Assembly (NCBI GenBank): GCA_964392965.1
Contig: CAYMSA010000013.1
Coordinates: 1-33,889 of the forward strand
Origin: CAYMSA01 sp964392965
GTDB taxonomy: Bacteria; Actinomycetota; Coriobacteriia; Anaerosomatales; Anaerosomataceae
Length of the DNA: 33,889 nt
Direction: 5' to 3'
Below, piece after piece: positions 8,213 through 15,492 of the stretch (the stretch's first letter is position 1; each line of letters begins with the position of its first letter). The translations under genes and the position numbers were made by a program. The notes under the pieces are model-generated. The model was not told the origin of the DNA. It did no database searches and saw only the letters and a list, made by a program, of their open reading frames with translations.

Positions 8213-9337
8213 ATGGCGGTCTGGATAGCCACGACACCGGATCGCTGTCTGGCGGGACAGAATGTCCGGTCCGCCTGCGATCGCTGTGTGACTGCGTGTC
8301 CGGTGGGCGCTGTCACCGTTGCAGCCGGATCGGTACAGGTCGACGACTCGTGCGTCGCCTGTGGGCTCTGTCTCGCTGCATGCCCGACCGGCGTCTTCAG
8401 GATACCGGGTCTTGACGCCGATGCACTCGCCGAGATGCTCGCCTCCCATGCCGACGACGATTCGCTTTCGGTCGGCTGTTGCGCCGCGGAGCACGAGGGC
8501 ATCGCAGTGGTCCCGTGCATCGGGATGCTCTCGGCGGACGTGCTGACCGTGCTGGCCCTTGGCGGCACCCGTTCCCTGTCCCTGCATGCAGGTGACTGCT
8601 CCTCCTGCTCGATCGGCGCGCGAGAGCGAATCGATCGCGCAGTCGCCGAGACAGTCTCCCGGCTTAGGCCGCTCGGAGATGAGCATGTCTTCTCGATCGA
8701 GGTCGGGCGGTCGTCAGTGGTCGCGAATCAGGAGGGGCTGGCCGCTGTCGTTTCCGCCATGGTGGCCACAGTTCCCGGTGTGGACCGCAGGGGCTTCTTC
8801 GGGACGTTCATCGATCGCATTCGACAGACGCAGGCCGAGGTGGCGTGTCCGCCGCGACTGTGGGGCGATCGGCCGCATCCGACCGTGGTGCCGGAGTATC
8901 GCCGCAGGTTGCTCGATGCTATCGGCGCAAACGGGAGAGTCGGCTTTCGCGTGCGAGGCATCGGCGGCGCATGTGATGCCTGCCAGGACGCGGATCCGTT
9001 GTGCGCGCGCTTCTGTCCCTCAGGCGCGATCGAGCGGTTCAAGGACGCGAACGAGACGATTCTCACCTTTCACGCCGCCCTGTGTCTCGCATGTGGACAG
9101 TGTGAGACGGTGTGCCCGCGCGATGCCGTAGGCTGGACGTGCGAGCGCTCTCGTGCCGAGACCGTCGAGATCCACCGGGTGGAGCACGAGGAGTGCGTCG
9201 ATTGTGGGTCGCCGAGCAGTCATCTGGTCGACGGCCGATGTCCTCAGTGTCTGAGGGTCTCCCGGTTCATCGATGCGTTCGAGGACGGAGGGCGGCCTAC
9301 CAGAGCCGGCACCACCCATCGCGTTCCTCCACGGTGA
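8213..9337 (+). CDS. Multi-cluster 4Fe-4S ferredoxin with a cysteine-rich middle and a zinc-ribbon-like tail
   Basis: 374 residues, last gene of the molybdoenzyme operon, starting 3 bp after the chaperone stop. Four ferredoxin-type sites are visible. The first is an unusual C12-x9-C22-x2-C25-x3-C29P; the second is C47/C50/C53/C57P. Two more lie near the C-terminus (CDACQDADPLCARFCP and CLACGQCETVCP). Between them is a domain with C89/C90, VPCIGM (C102) and GDCSSC (C129/C132), whose pattern recalls the iron-sulfur subunit (MvhD-like) of methyl-viologen hydrogenase. The tail CVDCG...CPQC looks like a zinc ribbon. There is no export signal, so it is probably cytoplasmic. It may deliver electrons or help mature the molybdoenzyme; I do not know its function. 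Its last 41 bp overlap the convergent ABC ATPase gene. Confidence 0.8.
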   Translation: MAVWIATTPDRCLAGQNVRSACDRCVTACPVGAVTVAAGSVQVDDSCVACGLCLAACPTGVFRIPGLDADALAEMLASHADDDSLSVGCCAAEHEGIAVVPCIGMLSADVLTVLALGGTRSLSLHAGDCSSCSIGARERIDRAVAETVSRLRPLGDEHVFSIEVGRSSVVANQEGLAAVVSAMVATVPGVDRRGFFGTFIDRIRQTQAEVACPPRLWGDRPHPTVVPEYRRRLLDAIGANGRVGFRVRGIGGACDACQDADPLCARFCPSGAIERFKDANETILTFHAALCLACGQCETVCPRDAVGWTCERSRAETVEIHRVEHEECVDCGSPSSHLVDGRCPQCLRVSRFIDAFEDGGRPTRAGTTHRVPPR

Positions 9338-10106
9338 CGGGGACACCGTAAAGCGCGCTCAGCGCCTCATCGGTGAGGAGTGTGGATTTCGGCCCATCCG
9401 CCGTCACGCGGCCGCCTTGCATCATGATGACCCGCTCGACCTCGGGAACGATGTCATCCACGTGGTGCGTCACGATGACGAGTGCGTGACCGGCCTTGGC
9501 GATCTCCCGAAGCAGGCCGAGGAAGTGCCGTGCGCCCCCGGGGTCGAGGCCGTGCGTCGGCTCATCGAGCACGAGCAGAGCCGGGTCGTGGACGAGGGCC
9601 CTGCCTATGAGCGCGCGCCGAGCCTCGCCGGTGGAGAGCGTGTCCATCGTGCGGTCCGCGAGTCTCTCGATGCCGAGGAACGTGAGCAGGGAGTCGGCCC
9701 GTTCGGCCATCGCCGGTGTGACCAGGGCGCGACGATACAGTCCTACCGAGCCGAGGTAGCCCGAAAGCACGACGTCACGAACGCTCATGCGACGGGCGTG
9801 CGCGGCTTGCAGGGCGTCCGAGACGAGGCCGAAGACGCGCCGTGCCTCGAAGAGGTCCCATCGCTCGCGGCCGCGCAGGAGCACCGCCGGATCGTCACGC
9901 ACCAGCGGGCGGACATCGCGCGTGAGGAGCCCCAGAAGCGTCGACTTACCCGCGCCGTTCGGGCCCAACACGGCAACATGCTCGCCCTCGCGCAGCATGA
10001 GGTCGTCGACGGCGAGGATCGTGCGGCCGTCGCGCACGACTTCGGCGTCACGGATGACGACGAGCGGTGTGCCGGGTGTCTCGGGTACGGGCGGGGCGTC
10101 AGGCAT
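9297..10106 (-). CDS. Stand-alone ABC transporter ATPase (ModF/YlmA-like)
   Basis: 269-residue ABC ATPase. Walker A is GPNGAGKST, the signature motif is LSTGE, Walker B plus D-loop reads LLVLDEPTHGLD, and the switch histidine is in VTHHVDD. The Q-loop region GLVSDALQ and overall size resemble the ModF/YlmA group, single-domain ATPases whose substrate is often unknown. No permease or binding protein gene lies next to it on this strand, so the partner, if any, is elsewhere. The ATG at 10106 is preceded only by a weak, distant GAGG. Its 3' end overlaps the convergent ferredoxin gene by 41 bp. The stretch upstream of its start contains two competing inverted repeats. Confidence 0.87.
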   Translation of the reverse strand: MPDAPPVPETPGTPLVVIRDAEVVRDGRTILAVDDLMLREGEHVAVLGPNGAGKSTLLGLLTRDVRPLVRDDPAVLLRGRERWDLFEARRVFGLVSDALQAAHARRMSVRDVVLSGYLGSVGLYRRALVTPAMAERADSLLTFLGIERLADRTMDTLSTGEARRALIGRALVHDPALLVLDEPTHGLDPGGARHFLGLLREIAKAGHALVIVTHHVDDIVPEVERVIMMQGGRVTADGPKSTLLTDEALSALYGVPVTVEERDGWCRLW

Positions 10107-10131
10107 GGTTGGCTGTGGACCTCGGCGATCG

Positions 10132-10166
10132 GTGCTCCCGGCACGCCCGTGGGAGCACGACGGGCG
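10132..10166. repeat. Two overlapping, mutually exclusive inverted repeats
   Basis: GTGCTCCC (10132-10139) pairs perfectly with GGGAGCAC (10151-10158). CGCCCGT (10144-10150) pairs perfectly with ACGGGCG (10160-10166). The two stems interleave, so only one can form at a time. They lie between the divergent ABC ATPase and amidohydrolase starts, just upstream of a TACAAT (10170-10175) that could be a rightward -10 box. Confidence 0.45.
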
Positions 10167-10245
10167 CGCTACAATGTTCGCATCAGCTTACACCCGTGCC
10201 CGCGCTCGACGCACCGTCGAGCGCCTGCTCTCGCCGAGGAGTTCC

Positions 10246-10887
10246 ATGCGACGCATCATCGACGCGCATACACACGTGTTTCCCGACGCTGTCGCCGGAA
10301 AGGCGATACCGATGATCGCTTCCGAGTCCGGCGTGCCGGCCCGCTACGACGGAACCGTCGCCGGCCTGCTCGAGGCCATGGAGCGCAGCGGCGTCTCGGC
10401 GTCGCTCGTGGCGCCTGTGGCGACCAAGCCGTCGCAGGTGCCCGGCATCAACGACTGGGCGATCTCCCTCCTCGGCGACGACCGCCTGATTCCCTTCGGC
10501 GCCATGCATCCCGAGTTCGANNNNNNNNNNNNNNNNNNNNNNNNNNNNNNNNNNNNNNNNNNNNNNNNNNNNNNNNNNNNNNNNNNNNNNNNNNNNNNNN
10601 NNNNNNNNNNNNNNNNNNNNTGGCACGAGGTCGAGGAGCACCTCGTCGGCAGGGACTGCTACTTCGACACCTCTTCCACGCCGGGGCATCTCGCCGACGA
10701 GGACTTCCTGCGCATCGCGCGGGCCCACGGTGTCGAGAAGGTCCTCTTCGGCTCGGACGGTCCCTGGGCGGACGTCGCCGTCGATGCGGCACGAATCGCC
10801 GGGATGGGCTTCACGGAGGACGAGCTCGACGCCATCTTCGAGGGCAGCGCCCGGCGCCTGTTCAAGATGACGGACCTCTCCCGGTAG
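10246..10887 (+). CDS. Amidohydrolase-family metal-dependent hydrolase, interrupted by an assembly gap
   Basis: TIM-barrel amidohydrolase (amidohydrolase 2 type). The metal-binding HxH is in DAHTHVFPD at the N-terminus, the later aspartate is in LFGSDGPW, and the C-terminus FEGSARRLFKM is typical. The reading frame resumes after the gap (WHEVEEHLVGRDCYFDTS), but this is fortuitous because the gap is a placeholder. Excluding the Ns about 180 residues are seen, whereas relatives run to roughly 260-290, so most of the central barrel including the middle metal-binding histidines is missing. The ATG at 10246 has GAGGAG upstream. The substrate is unknown. Confidence 0.8.
   Translation: MRRIIDAHTHVFPDAVAGKAIPMIASESGVPARYDGTVAGLLEAMERSGVSASLVAPVATKPSQVPGINDWAISLLGDDRLIPFGAMHPEFXXXXXXXXXXXXXXXXXXXXXXXXXXXXXXXXXXWHEVEEHLVGRDCYFDTSSTPGHLADEDFLRIARAHGVEKVLFGSDGPWADVAVDAARIAGMGFTEDELDAIFEGSARRLFKMTDLSR
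10521..10620. other. Assembly gap of exactly 100 Ns
   Basis: 100 unknown bases inside the amidohydrolase gene. Exactly 100 Ns is a conventional placeholder for a gap of unknown length. Judged from the family's usual size, the true missing sequence is probably about 250-300 bp. Confidence 0.97.
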
Positions 10888-10924
10888 TCAGGCCGCTCCG
10901 GCCGATCAGACCTGCTGGACGCCC

Positions 10925-10954
10925 GTCACTCCGCTCGTCACTCCCTGTCACACC
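10925..10954 (+). repeat. Three GTCAC(T/A)CC direct repeats
   Basis: GTCACTCC at 10925 and 10937 and GTCACACC at 10947 are spaced 12 and 10 bases, about one helical turn, just upstream of the hypothetical gene at 10989. Such spacing is seen in arrays bound by OmpR/PhoB-type regulators. Chance is not excluded in this C-rich stretch. Confidence 0.35.
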
Positions 10955-10988
10955 CTCGTGCCATGCTTTCCGACGGGGGGTGATGCGC

Positions 10989-11573
10989 ATGTGCATCAGA
11001 GAGGGTTCGTCCGCGATCTTGCGGGCGTGGGTCGATCTTGTCAGAGCACACGACGAGGTGCTGCGAGCGGCGGGTGATGGTGCGGTACCGTCCCCGGTGG
11101 ATCTGGTGCGCGCCTTCTCCGGGGCGCTCGTGGCAGAGCGCTCGGGTGGTACGGTCGATCCTTTCTCGGACGGGATGGACGTCGCGCTTCCCGACGGTGG
11201 GCATGCGGTCGTCGGGGTGGTCGCCGAGGAGGCGGAAGGAGGCGTCAGCGCACTTCGCGATGTCGCAATCGGCCGCGCGGACTGGCTTGTGGTCGTCGTG
11301 TTCTCGGGGGTCCGGCCGGTGACGCTGTGGGCGGTCGAGACGATGCGGATTCCCCGGTTGCTCGATGCGCTCGGCCTGGATGCCCGAGGGCAGGACGAGG
11401 TCGTTCCCGGTCGGGATGCGGGCTGTGCCCGGCTGCATGCTGTCGCTTGCAGACACCCTGAACTGGCTCTGGCGCATGGAATCAGGGCGCACCGGCTCTC
11501 AGCCGACGGGTCGTGCCGACAGGATGGTGCGCTTGGCAGGAGCGCCGATGGGAGGAGTCCGCTGACGAGATAG
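10989..11573 (+). CDS. Hypothetical protein, possibly a degenerate nuclease-fold domain; C-terminus uncertain
   Basis: 194 residues and not firmly recognised. The central part (LVAERSGGTVDPFSDGMDV, then ADWLVVVVFSG and TLWAVE) resembles small DUF6998-like proteins thought to have a PD-(D/E)xK nuclease-like fold, but the catalytic Q-x-K position seems to read GVV. The ATG at 10989 has a run of six Gs eight bases upstream; the ATG at 10983 is too close to it. From about 11365 the next forward frame has equally good or better codon use and reads MLSLADTLNWLWRMESG to a stop at 11565. The true C-terminus may therefore lie in that frame, through a frameshift or sequencing error. Confidence 0.5.
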   Translation: MCIREGSSAILRAWVDLVRAHDEVLRAAGDGAVPSPVDLVRAFSGALVAERSGGTVDPFSDGMDVALPDGGHAVVGVVAEEAEGGVSALRDVAIGRADWLVVVVFSGVRPVTLWAVETMRIPRLLDALGLDARGQDEVVPGRDAGCARLHAVACRHPELALAHGIRAHRLSADGSCRQDGALGRSADGRSPLTR

Positions 11574-11644
11574 CAGACGAGGAAGTGTCGACTCTCGGAT
11601 GATCCAGCGCAGGGGCTCTACTCGCGCCGATGACCACGACACCG

Positions 11645-11650
11645 TATACT
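11645..11650 (+). promoter_or_regulatory. -10 box for the SRP RNA gene
   Basis: TATACT ends seven bases before 11658, exactly where the closing helix of the SRP RNA begins, so the expected transcription start matches the RNA's 5' end. No clear -35 is seen. Confidence 0.55.
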
Positions 11651-11656
11651 GGGACC

Positions 11657-11785
11657 TCGCACCCCGGCTTCGAAGTCCGGGTCTCGGGCGGCGGTATGTC
11701 GTGAACCTGGTCAGGTCCGGAAGGAAGCAGCCATAAGCGGCCTCTGCCGGGTGTCCGGGGCCCGGTCTTGGACGTCGGGGTGCGC
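11657..11785 (+). ncRNA. ffs: Small SRP RNA (4.5S RNA)
   Basis: The RNA of the signal recognition particle, which binds Ffh and targets membrane proteins. The near-invariant domain IV is unmistakable at about 11708-11732: GGTCAGGTCCGGAAGGAAGC with the GGAA tetraloop and the asymmetric loop sequence AGCAGCC. The ends are defined by a perfect 9-bp helix, CGCACCCCG (11658-11666) with CGGGGTGCG (11776-11784). An inner helix, AAG-T-CCGGG with CCCGG-T-CTT, has one mismatch. That gives a hairpin of about 127 nt, a little longer than E. coli 4.5S RNA. It lies just upstream of dnaX, an arrangement also found in Bacillus. No T-rich terminator follows, so it may be processed from a longer transcript; the ends are inferred from pairing. 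Confidence 0.93.
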
Positions 11786-11850
11786 CGTCGGGCGATGGGT
11801 GCGTAGCTCCGGGTCGCCGTCGGCCGCCGATTCGCGAGGAGTCTTGCTGC

Positions 11851-13764
11851 ATGGCACATGTGTCCTGGTACCGGAAGTACCGACCGCAGTCGTTCGACGA
11901 TGTCGTCGGCCAGCTCCATATCGAGCGCACGTTGCGCAACGCAGTGGGCGAGGGAACCGTCGCCCATGCGTATCTGTTCACCGGCCCCCGCGGCACGGGC
12001 AAGACGAGCACGGCACGCATCCTCGCCAAGGCGCTCAACTGTGATCGGGGACCGGGTCCGTCGCCTGATGGCACGTGCGACCAGTGCCAGGCGATAGCCG
12101 AGGGCACGCATCCGGACGTCTACGAGCTCGATGCCGCCTCGCGCACCGGCGTGGACGACGTCCGGGAGCAGATCATCGGGCGGGTCAACTACGCCCCCAC
12201 GCGCGGCGCCTGGAAGGTGTACATCATCGACGAGGTGCACATGCTCTCCACCTCGGCGTTCAATGCGCTGCTGAAGACGCTCGAGGAGCCGCCGCCCCAT
12301 ACGCTCTTCGTGCTCTGCACCACGCACCCTAACAAGGTGCCCGATACCATCCATTCACGGTGCCAGCGGTTCGACTTCCATCGGCTCTCCGTGGAGGAGA
12401 TCGCGAGCCGGTTGCGCGCTATCGCCGATGCGGAGCACGTCACCGTGGCCGACGGCGCCCTCGCCCTGATCGCCAAGCACGCGCTCGGTGGCATGCGCGA
12501 CGCGATCACCACGCTCGAGCAGCTGGCGTCTTTCGGCGAGGGCACGATCGAGCTCTCAGACGTCGAGGGTCTCCTGGGAGAGCTCGACGAGGACCTGCTC
12601 TTCGAGGCTGCCGAGCTCGTCTGCGACCGTGATGTCGCCGGCGCGTTCCGTTTCGTGGCACGCCTGGCTGAGGCAGGCATCGACATGACCGAGTTCGTCA
12701 GGGGCCTCGTGAGGCACTGCCGTGACCTGTTCGTGGTGGCGGCTGTCGGCGCGGATGGTGCGGTGGACACCACCTCCGACGACCTCGAGCGCCTCGAGGT
12801 GCAGGCTGCGCGCTTCGGCAGGGACCGTCTCGCTCGCGTGCTCGGCATCCTCGGCGACCTGTCGACGGCCATGCGCGCAGCTTCCGATCAGCGGCTCGCG
12901 GTGGAGGTCGCGCTCACGCGCATGGCGCGGCCGGAATCGGACCTGACGCTCGAGGCGCTCGCCGAACGGCTGGAGCGACTCGAGGCGGGCGCCCCGTCTC
13001 CCGCAGCGCCACGTCCCACGGGTGTGCCCGAAGTGCGGACGCCTGCCCCGGCGAGCGCGGCGTCGCTGTCCGAGGCGGCGGCGTCGCTGGCCTCGTCAGT
13101 CGACGAACCGACCTTACGGGCGGAATCGCCCGGGCGGGCCCCCGACGCTTCGGTCGTGATGGAGGAGCCCACTCCCGCCTGTCCGCCCGTGGAGGACCTC
13201 AAGGACATCGCCGCCGTCAAACGCGCATGGCCGAGGATCCTCGGGGAGTTCCGCAAGCGCAGGCCGTCGAGGGTGCATGCCTTCGGCGGAACCGAAGTCG
13301 AGCTCGCAGACGGGACGCTTGTCGTCGAGTTCCCGGAGAGCCAGGCGTTCGCCGTCAACCTCGTGAACGACGCCGAAGAGGTCGGACTGCTGCGACAGAG
13401 CGTCGCAGCCGTGCTGGGCAAGGACCTGCCGGTGGAGTACCGGCTCGGTCGCAGTGGCGGCTCGTCATCGTCGACAGCACAGCCGAAGTCGGTGCACGAT
13501 GGTGCGGCCCCGGACATCGGGCGTGCTGCAGCGGTCGACCAGACGGCCCGGCCAGACGCTCCGGCGCTTGGCGAACCGTCGGCCATCATCCCTTCGGCGG
13601 CAGACGACGGTGATCTCCCGAGAGTGCAGGACGCGGCGCCTGCCGGGGCGCCGGCCGCATCGACATCCGACCTTGAAGCAGCGATCATCGCCGAGCTCGG
13701 CGCGGTCATAGTGGACGAGATACCCCTCGAGGGGCTATCCGACGATGGAGAGGGGACGCGATGA
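11851..13764 (+). CDS. dnaX: DNA polymerase III subunit gamma/tau
   Basis: 637-residue clamp-loader ATPase that loads the sliding clamp and couples the replicative polymerases. Walker A GPRGTGKTS is at residues 45-53, followed by the zinc-binding cysteines (NCDRGPGP...TCDQC). Walker B is IIDEVHML, the sensor is CTTHPNK and the arginine finger is in SRCQRF. After about residue 370 comes a low-complexity Ala/Pro/Ser linker, then a tau-type C-terminal domain (DIAAVKRAWPRIL) ending in an acidic tail. No A-rich slippery sequence was seen, so there is no sign that a shorter gamma form is made by frameshifting. The ATG at 11851 is preceded by GAGGAG. The stop overlaps the ybaB start (ATGA). Confidence 0.96.
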   Translation: MAHVSWYRKYRPQSFDDVVGQLHIERTLRNAVGEGTVAHAYLFTGPRGTGKTSTARILAKALNCDRGPGPSPDGTCDQCQAIAEGTHPDVYELDAASRTGVDDVREQIIGRVNYAPTRGAWKVYIIDEVHMLSTSAFNALLKTLEEPPPHTLFVLCTTHPNKVPDTIHSRCQRFDFHRLSVEEIASRLRAIADAEHVTVADGALALIAKHALGGMRDAITTLEQLASFGEGTIELSDVEGLLGELDEDLLFEAAELVCDRDVAGAFRFVARLAEAGIDMTEFVRGLVRHCRDLFVVAAVGADGAVDTTSDDLERLEVQAARFGRDRLARVLGILGDLSTAMRAASDQRLAVEVALTRMARPESDLTLEALAERLERLEAGAPSPAAPRPTGVPEVRTPAPASAASLSEAAASLASSVDEPTLRAESPGRAPDASVVMEEPTPACPPVEDLKDIAAVKRAWPRILGEFRKRRPSRVHAFGGTEVELADGTLVVEFPESQAFAVNLVNDAEEVGLLRQSVAAVLGKDLPVEYRLGRSGGSSSSTAQPKSVHDGAAPDIGRAAAVDQTARPDAPALGEPSAIIPSAADDGDLPRVQDAAPAGAPAASTSDLEAAIIAELGAVIVDEIPLEGLSDDGEGTR

Positions 13765-14087
13765 AACACGGTGCGCCCAACATGCAGAGCATGCTCAAGC
13801 AGGCCCAGAAGATGCAGGCCGAGATGGCGCGTGTCCAGGAGGAGCTCAAAGACGTGGCCGTCGAATCCTCCGTCGGCGGCGGCACGGTGAAGGTGGAGAT
13901 GACGGGCGACCTGCAGGTCCGCTCGGTCACCATCGATCCGGATGCGGTCGACACCGAGGACATCACCATGCTCGAAGACCTCGTAGCGGCTGCGGTGAAC
14001 GAAGCCCTGAGGCAGGCCCAGGAGCTTGCGGGCCGGAAGATGCAGGCGGTGACCGGAGGGCTTGGTCTGCCGGGAGGACTCTTCTAG
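13761..14087 (+). CDS. ybaB: YbaB/EbfC family nucleoid-associated protein
   Basis: 108 residues of the small DNA-binding YbaB/EbfC family. The family pattern is clear: MQSMLKQAQKMQAEMARVQEEL, a short glycine-rich turn (VGGGTVKVEMTGD), and NEALRQAQELAGRKM. It forms homodimers that bind DNA. It starts within the dnaX stop codon (ATGA overlap) and is followed by recR, the standard dnaX-ybaB-recR order. Confidence 0.96.
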   Translation: MKHGAPNMQSMLKQAQKMQAEMARVQEELKDVAVESSVGGGTVKVEMTGDLQVRSVTIDPDAVDTEDITMLEDLVAAAVNEALRQAQELAGRKMQAVTGGLGLPGGLF

Positions 14088-14089
14088 CC

Positions 14090-14689
14090 GTGGCCTACTA
14101 CGCGCCCCCCATCGCCCGGCTCCTCGAGGAGCTCGAGCGACTGCCAGGCATCGGTCCCAAGTCCGCACAGCGCCTCGCCTACCACATCCTCCGTGGTGAC
14201 ATGGCCACTGCCGAGCGGCTTGCCGACGCTATCGTCGAGGTGAAGCGGTCGATTCACTTCTGCGCGCGCTGTTTCAACTTCGCCGAGGCGGAGCTCTGCG
14301 ACATCTGTGGGAATCCGCGGAGAGACACGTCAGTCATCTGCGTGGTGGAGGAGCCGCGCGATGTGGTGGCCGTCGAGCGGACGGGCGAGTTCCATGGCGT
14401 GTATCACGTGCTACAGGGCGCCATATCGCCCATCGACGGCATCGGTCCCGAGCAGCTTCGCATCCGCGAGCTCGTCGATCGCCTCGGCGCGGGCGGCATC
14501 ACCGAACTCATCGTCGCCACCGACCCGGACATCGAGGGGGAGACGACGGCGCTGTACATCGCCCGCCTCGCGAAACCTCTCGATGTGCGCGTGACACGGA
14601 TCGCATCCGGCCTGCCCGTCGGCGGTGACCTCGAGTACGCCGACGAGGTCACGCTCGGTCGGGCCATCGAGGCGCGACGCGAACTCTGA
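14090..14689 (+). CDS. recR: Recombination mediator protein RecR
   Basis: 199 residues, the normal length. RecR works with RecO/RecF to load RecA at gaps in DNA. The N-terminal helix-hairpin-helix is LPGIGPKSAQRLA (18-30), the zinc finger cysteines are C58, C61, C70 and C73, and a Toprim domain begins at ICVVEEPRD (about 83), with TDPDIEGETTA later. The GTG at 14090 comes two bases after the ybaB stop, with GGGAGG about 12 bases upstream. The frame continues upstream, but there it shadows ybaB. The C-terminus LGRAIEARREL is typical. Confidence 0.96.
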   Translation: MAYYAPPIARLLEELERLPGIGPKSAQRLAYHILRGDMATAERLADAIVEVKRSIHFCARCFNFAEAELCDICGNPRRDTSVICVVEEPRDVVAVERTGEFHGVYHVLQGAISPIDGIGPEQLRIRELVDRLGAGGITELIVATDPDIEGETTALYIARLAKPLDVRVTRIASGLPVGGDLEYADEVTLGRAIEARREL

Positions 14690-14719
14690 CGACCGGCGCC
14701 GCCGAATCGGCCTAAGCTT

Positions 14720-14737
14720 CGCCCGTCACGCCGGGCG
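14720..14737 (+). terminator. Possible terminator after recR
   Basis: CGCCCG, six bases, CGGGCG, followed by a moderately T-rich stretch (CTTCATACTGGCATTTGTT). A weak candidate for ending the dnaX-ybaB-recR transcript. Confidence 0.35.
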
Positions 14738-14834
14738 CTTCATACTGGCATTTGTTCCCATCCGCTCACCGAAGGCGTTCCCCCGCTCGGATGAGCCATC
14801 TTCCGCTCCAACGGTTGCTCGGGCCGGTGCAACC

Positions 14835-14871
14835 TATACTTGTCGGGCTTGACGGGCCGCTCGCTGCGGCC
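14835..14871 (+). promoter_or_regulatory. Possible promoter and leader hairpin for the por operon
   Basis: TATACT (14835-14840) is a good -10 box without a clear -35. Just downstream, GGCCGC (14855-14860) and GCGGCC (14866-14871) form a perfect 6-bp stem in what would be the 5' leader. The por start codon is at 14920. Confidence 0.4.
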
Positions 14872-14919
14872 GTCCGAGCCATCACCCGGTTCACTGACAC
14901 GAGACGAAGGGGGTCATTC

Positions 14920-15492
14920 ATGCAGCTGACGGAGATCCGTTGGCATGCGCGCGCCGGGCAAGGGGCCGTGACCGCGGCCAAGGTGGTCGCCGAGACCGCG
15001 CTTGCCGCCGATCAGTACTTGCAGGCGATGCCGGAGTACGGTCCCGAGCGCATGGGCGCGCCGATCAAAGCCTTCACGCGCATCAGCAACACACCCATCG
15101 AGATCCACTGCAACATCGAAGAGCCCGACGTCGTCGTGGTGCTCGATGACACGCTGCTTGACATCGTGAACGTCACCGAGGGCATCCGCCCCAACGGCGT
15201 GGTCATCGTGAACACCTGTACGCCACCCGAGCAGGTCAAGCAGCGGCTGCAGGTTCCCGATTCGGTGCGGGTGGCCTCGGTTGATGCATCCGGCATCGCA
15301 CTGGACACCATCAAGCGCGACATCCCCAACACCCCGATGGTCGGGGCGCTCATCAAGCTCACCGGTGTCGTCGACGTGGACGCGTTCAAAGGTCTGCTCG
15401 CCAAGAGCCTCAGCAAGAAGTTCAGGCAGGAGATGATCGACGCCAACTGGGCATCGGTCGACAGGGCGTTCGAGGAGGTGGCTGTCGCATGA
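14920..15492 (+). CDS. porG: Pyruvate:ferredoxin oxidoreductase, gamma subunit
   Basis: 190 residues of the gamma subunit of 2-oxoacid:ferredoxin oxidoreductase. The opening is typical: ITEIRW-like TEIRWHARAGQGAVTAAK, then MPEYGPERMGAP. The four-subunit enzyme oxidises pyruvate with CoA to acetyl-CoA and CO2, reducing ferredoxin, and can run backward for carbon fixation. The ATG at 14920 has AAGGGGG upstream; the open frame before it is not coding in character. First gene of porGDAB. Pyruvate is the expected substrate from the G-D-A-B order and delta subunit, but a related 2-oxoacid cannot be excluded. Confidence 0.93.
   Translation: MQLTEIRWHARAGQGAVTAAKVVAETALAADQYLQAMPEYGPERMGAPIKAFTRISNTPIEIHCNIEEPDVVVVLDDTLLDIVNVTEGIRPNGVVIVNTCTPPEQVKQRLQVPDSVRVASVDASGIALDTIKRDIPNTPMVGALIKLTGVVDVDAFKGLLAKSLSKKFRQEMIDANWASVDRAFEEVAVA

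Noticed and set aside
9273..11573. 766-codon plus-strand frame running through the N-gap
   Set aside because: It crosses the antisense of the ABC ATPase, the wrong frame of the amidohydrolase and the undefined gap. Only the part from 10989 onward looks like a protein.
13000..13764. Programmed frameshift in dnaX producing gamma
   Set aside because: No run of A or AAAAAAG-type slippery sequence was found in the gene.
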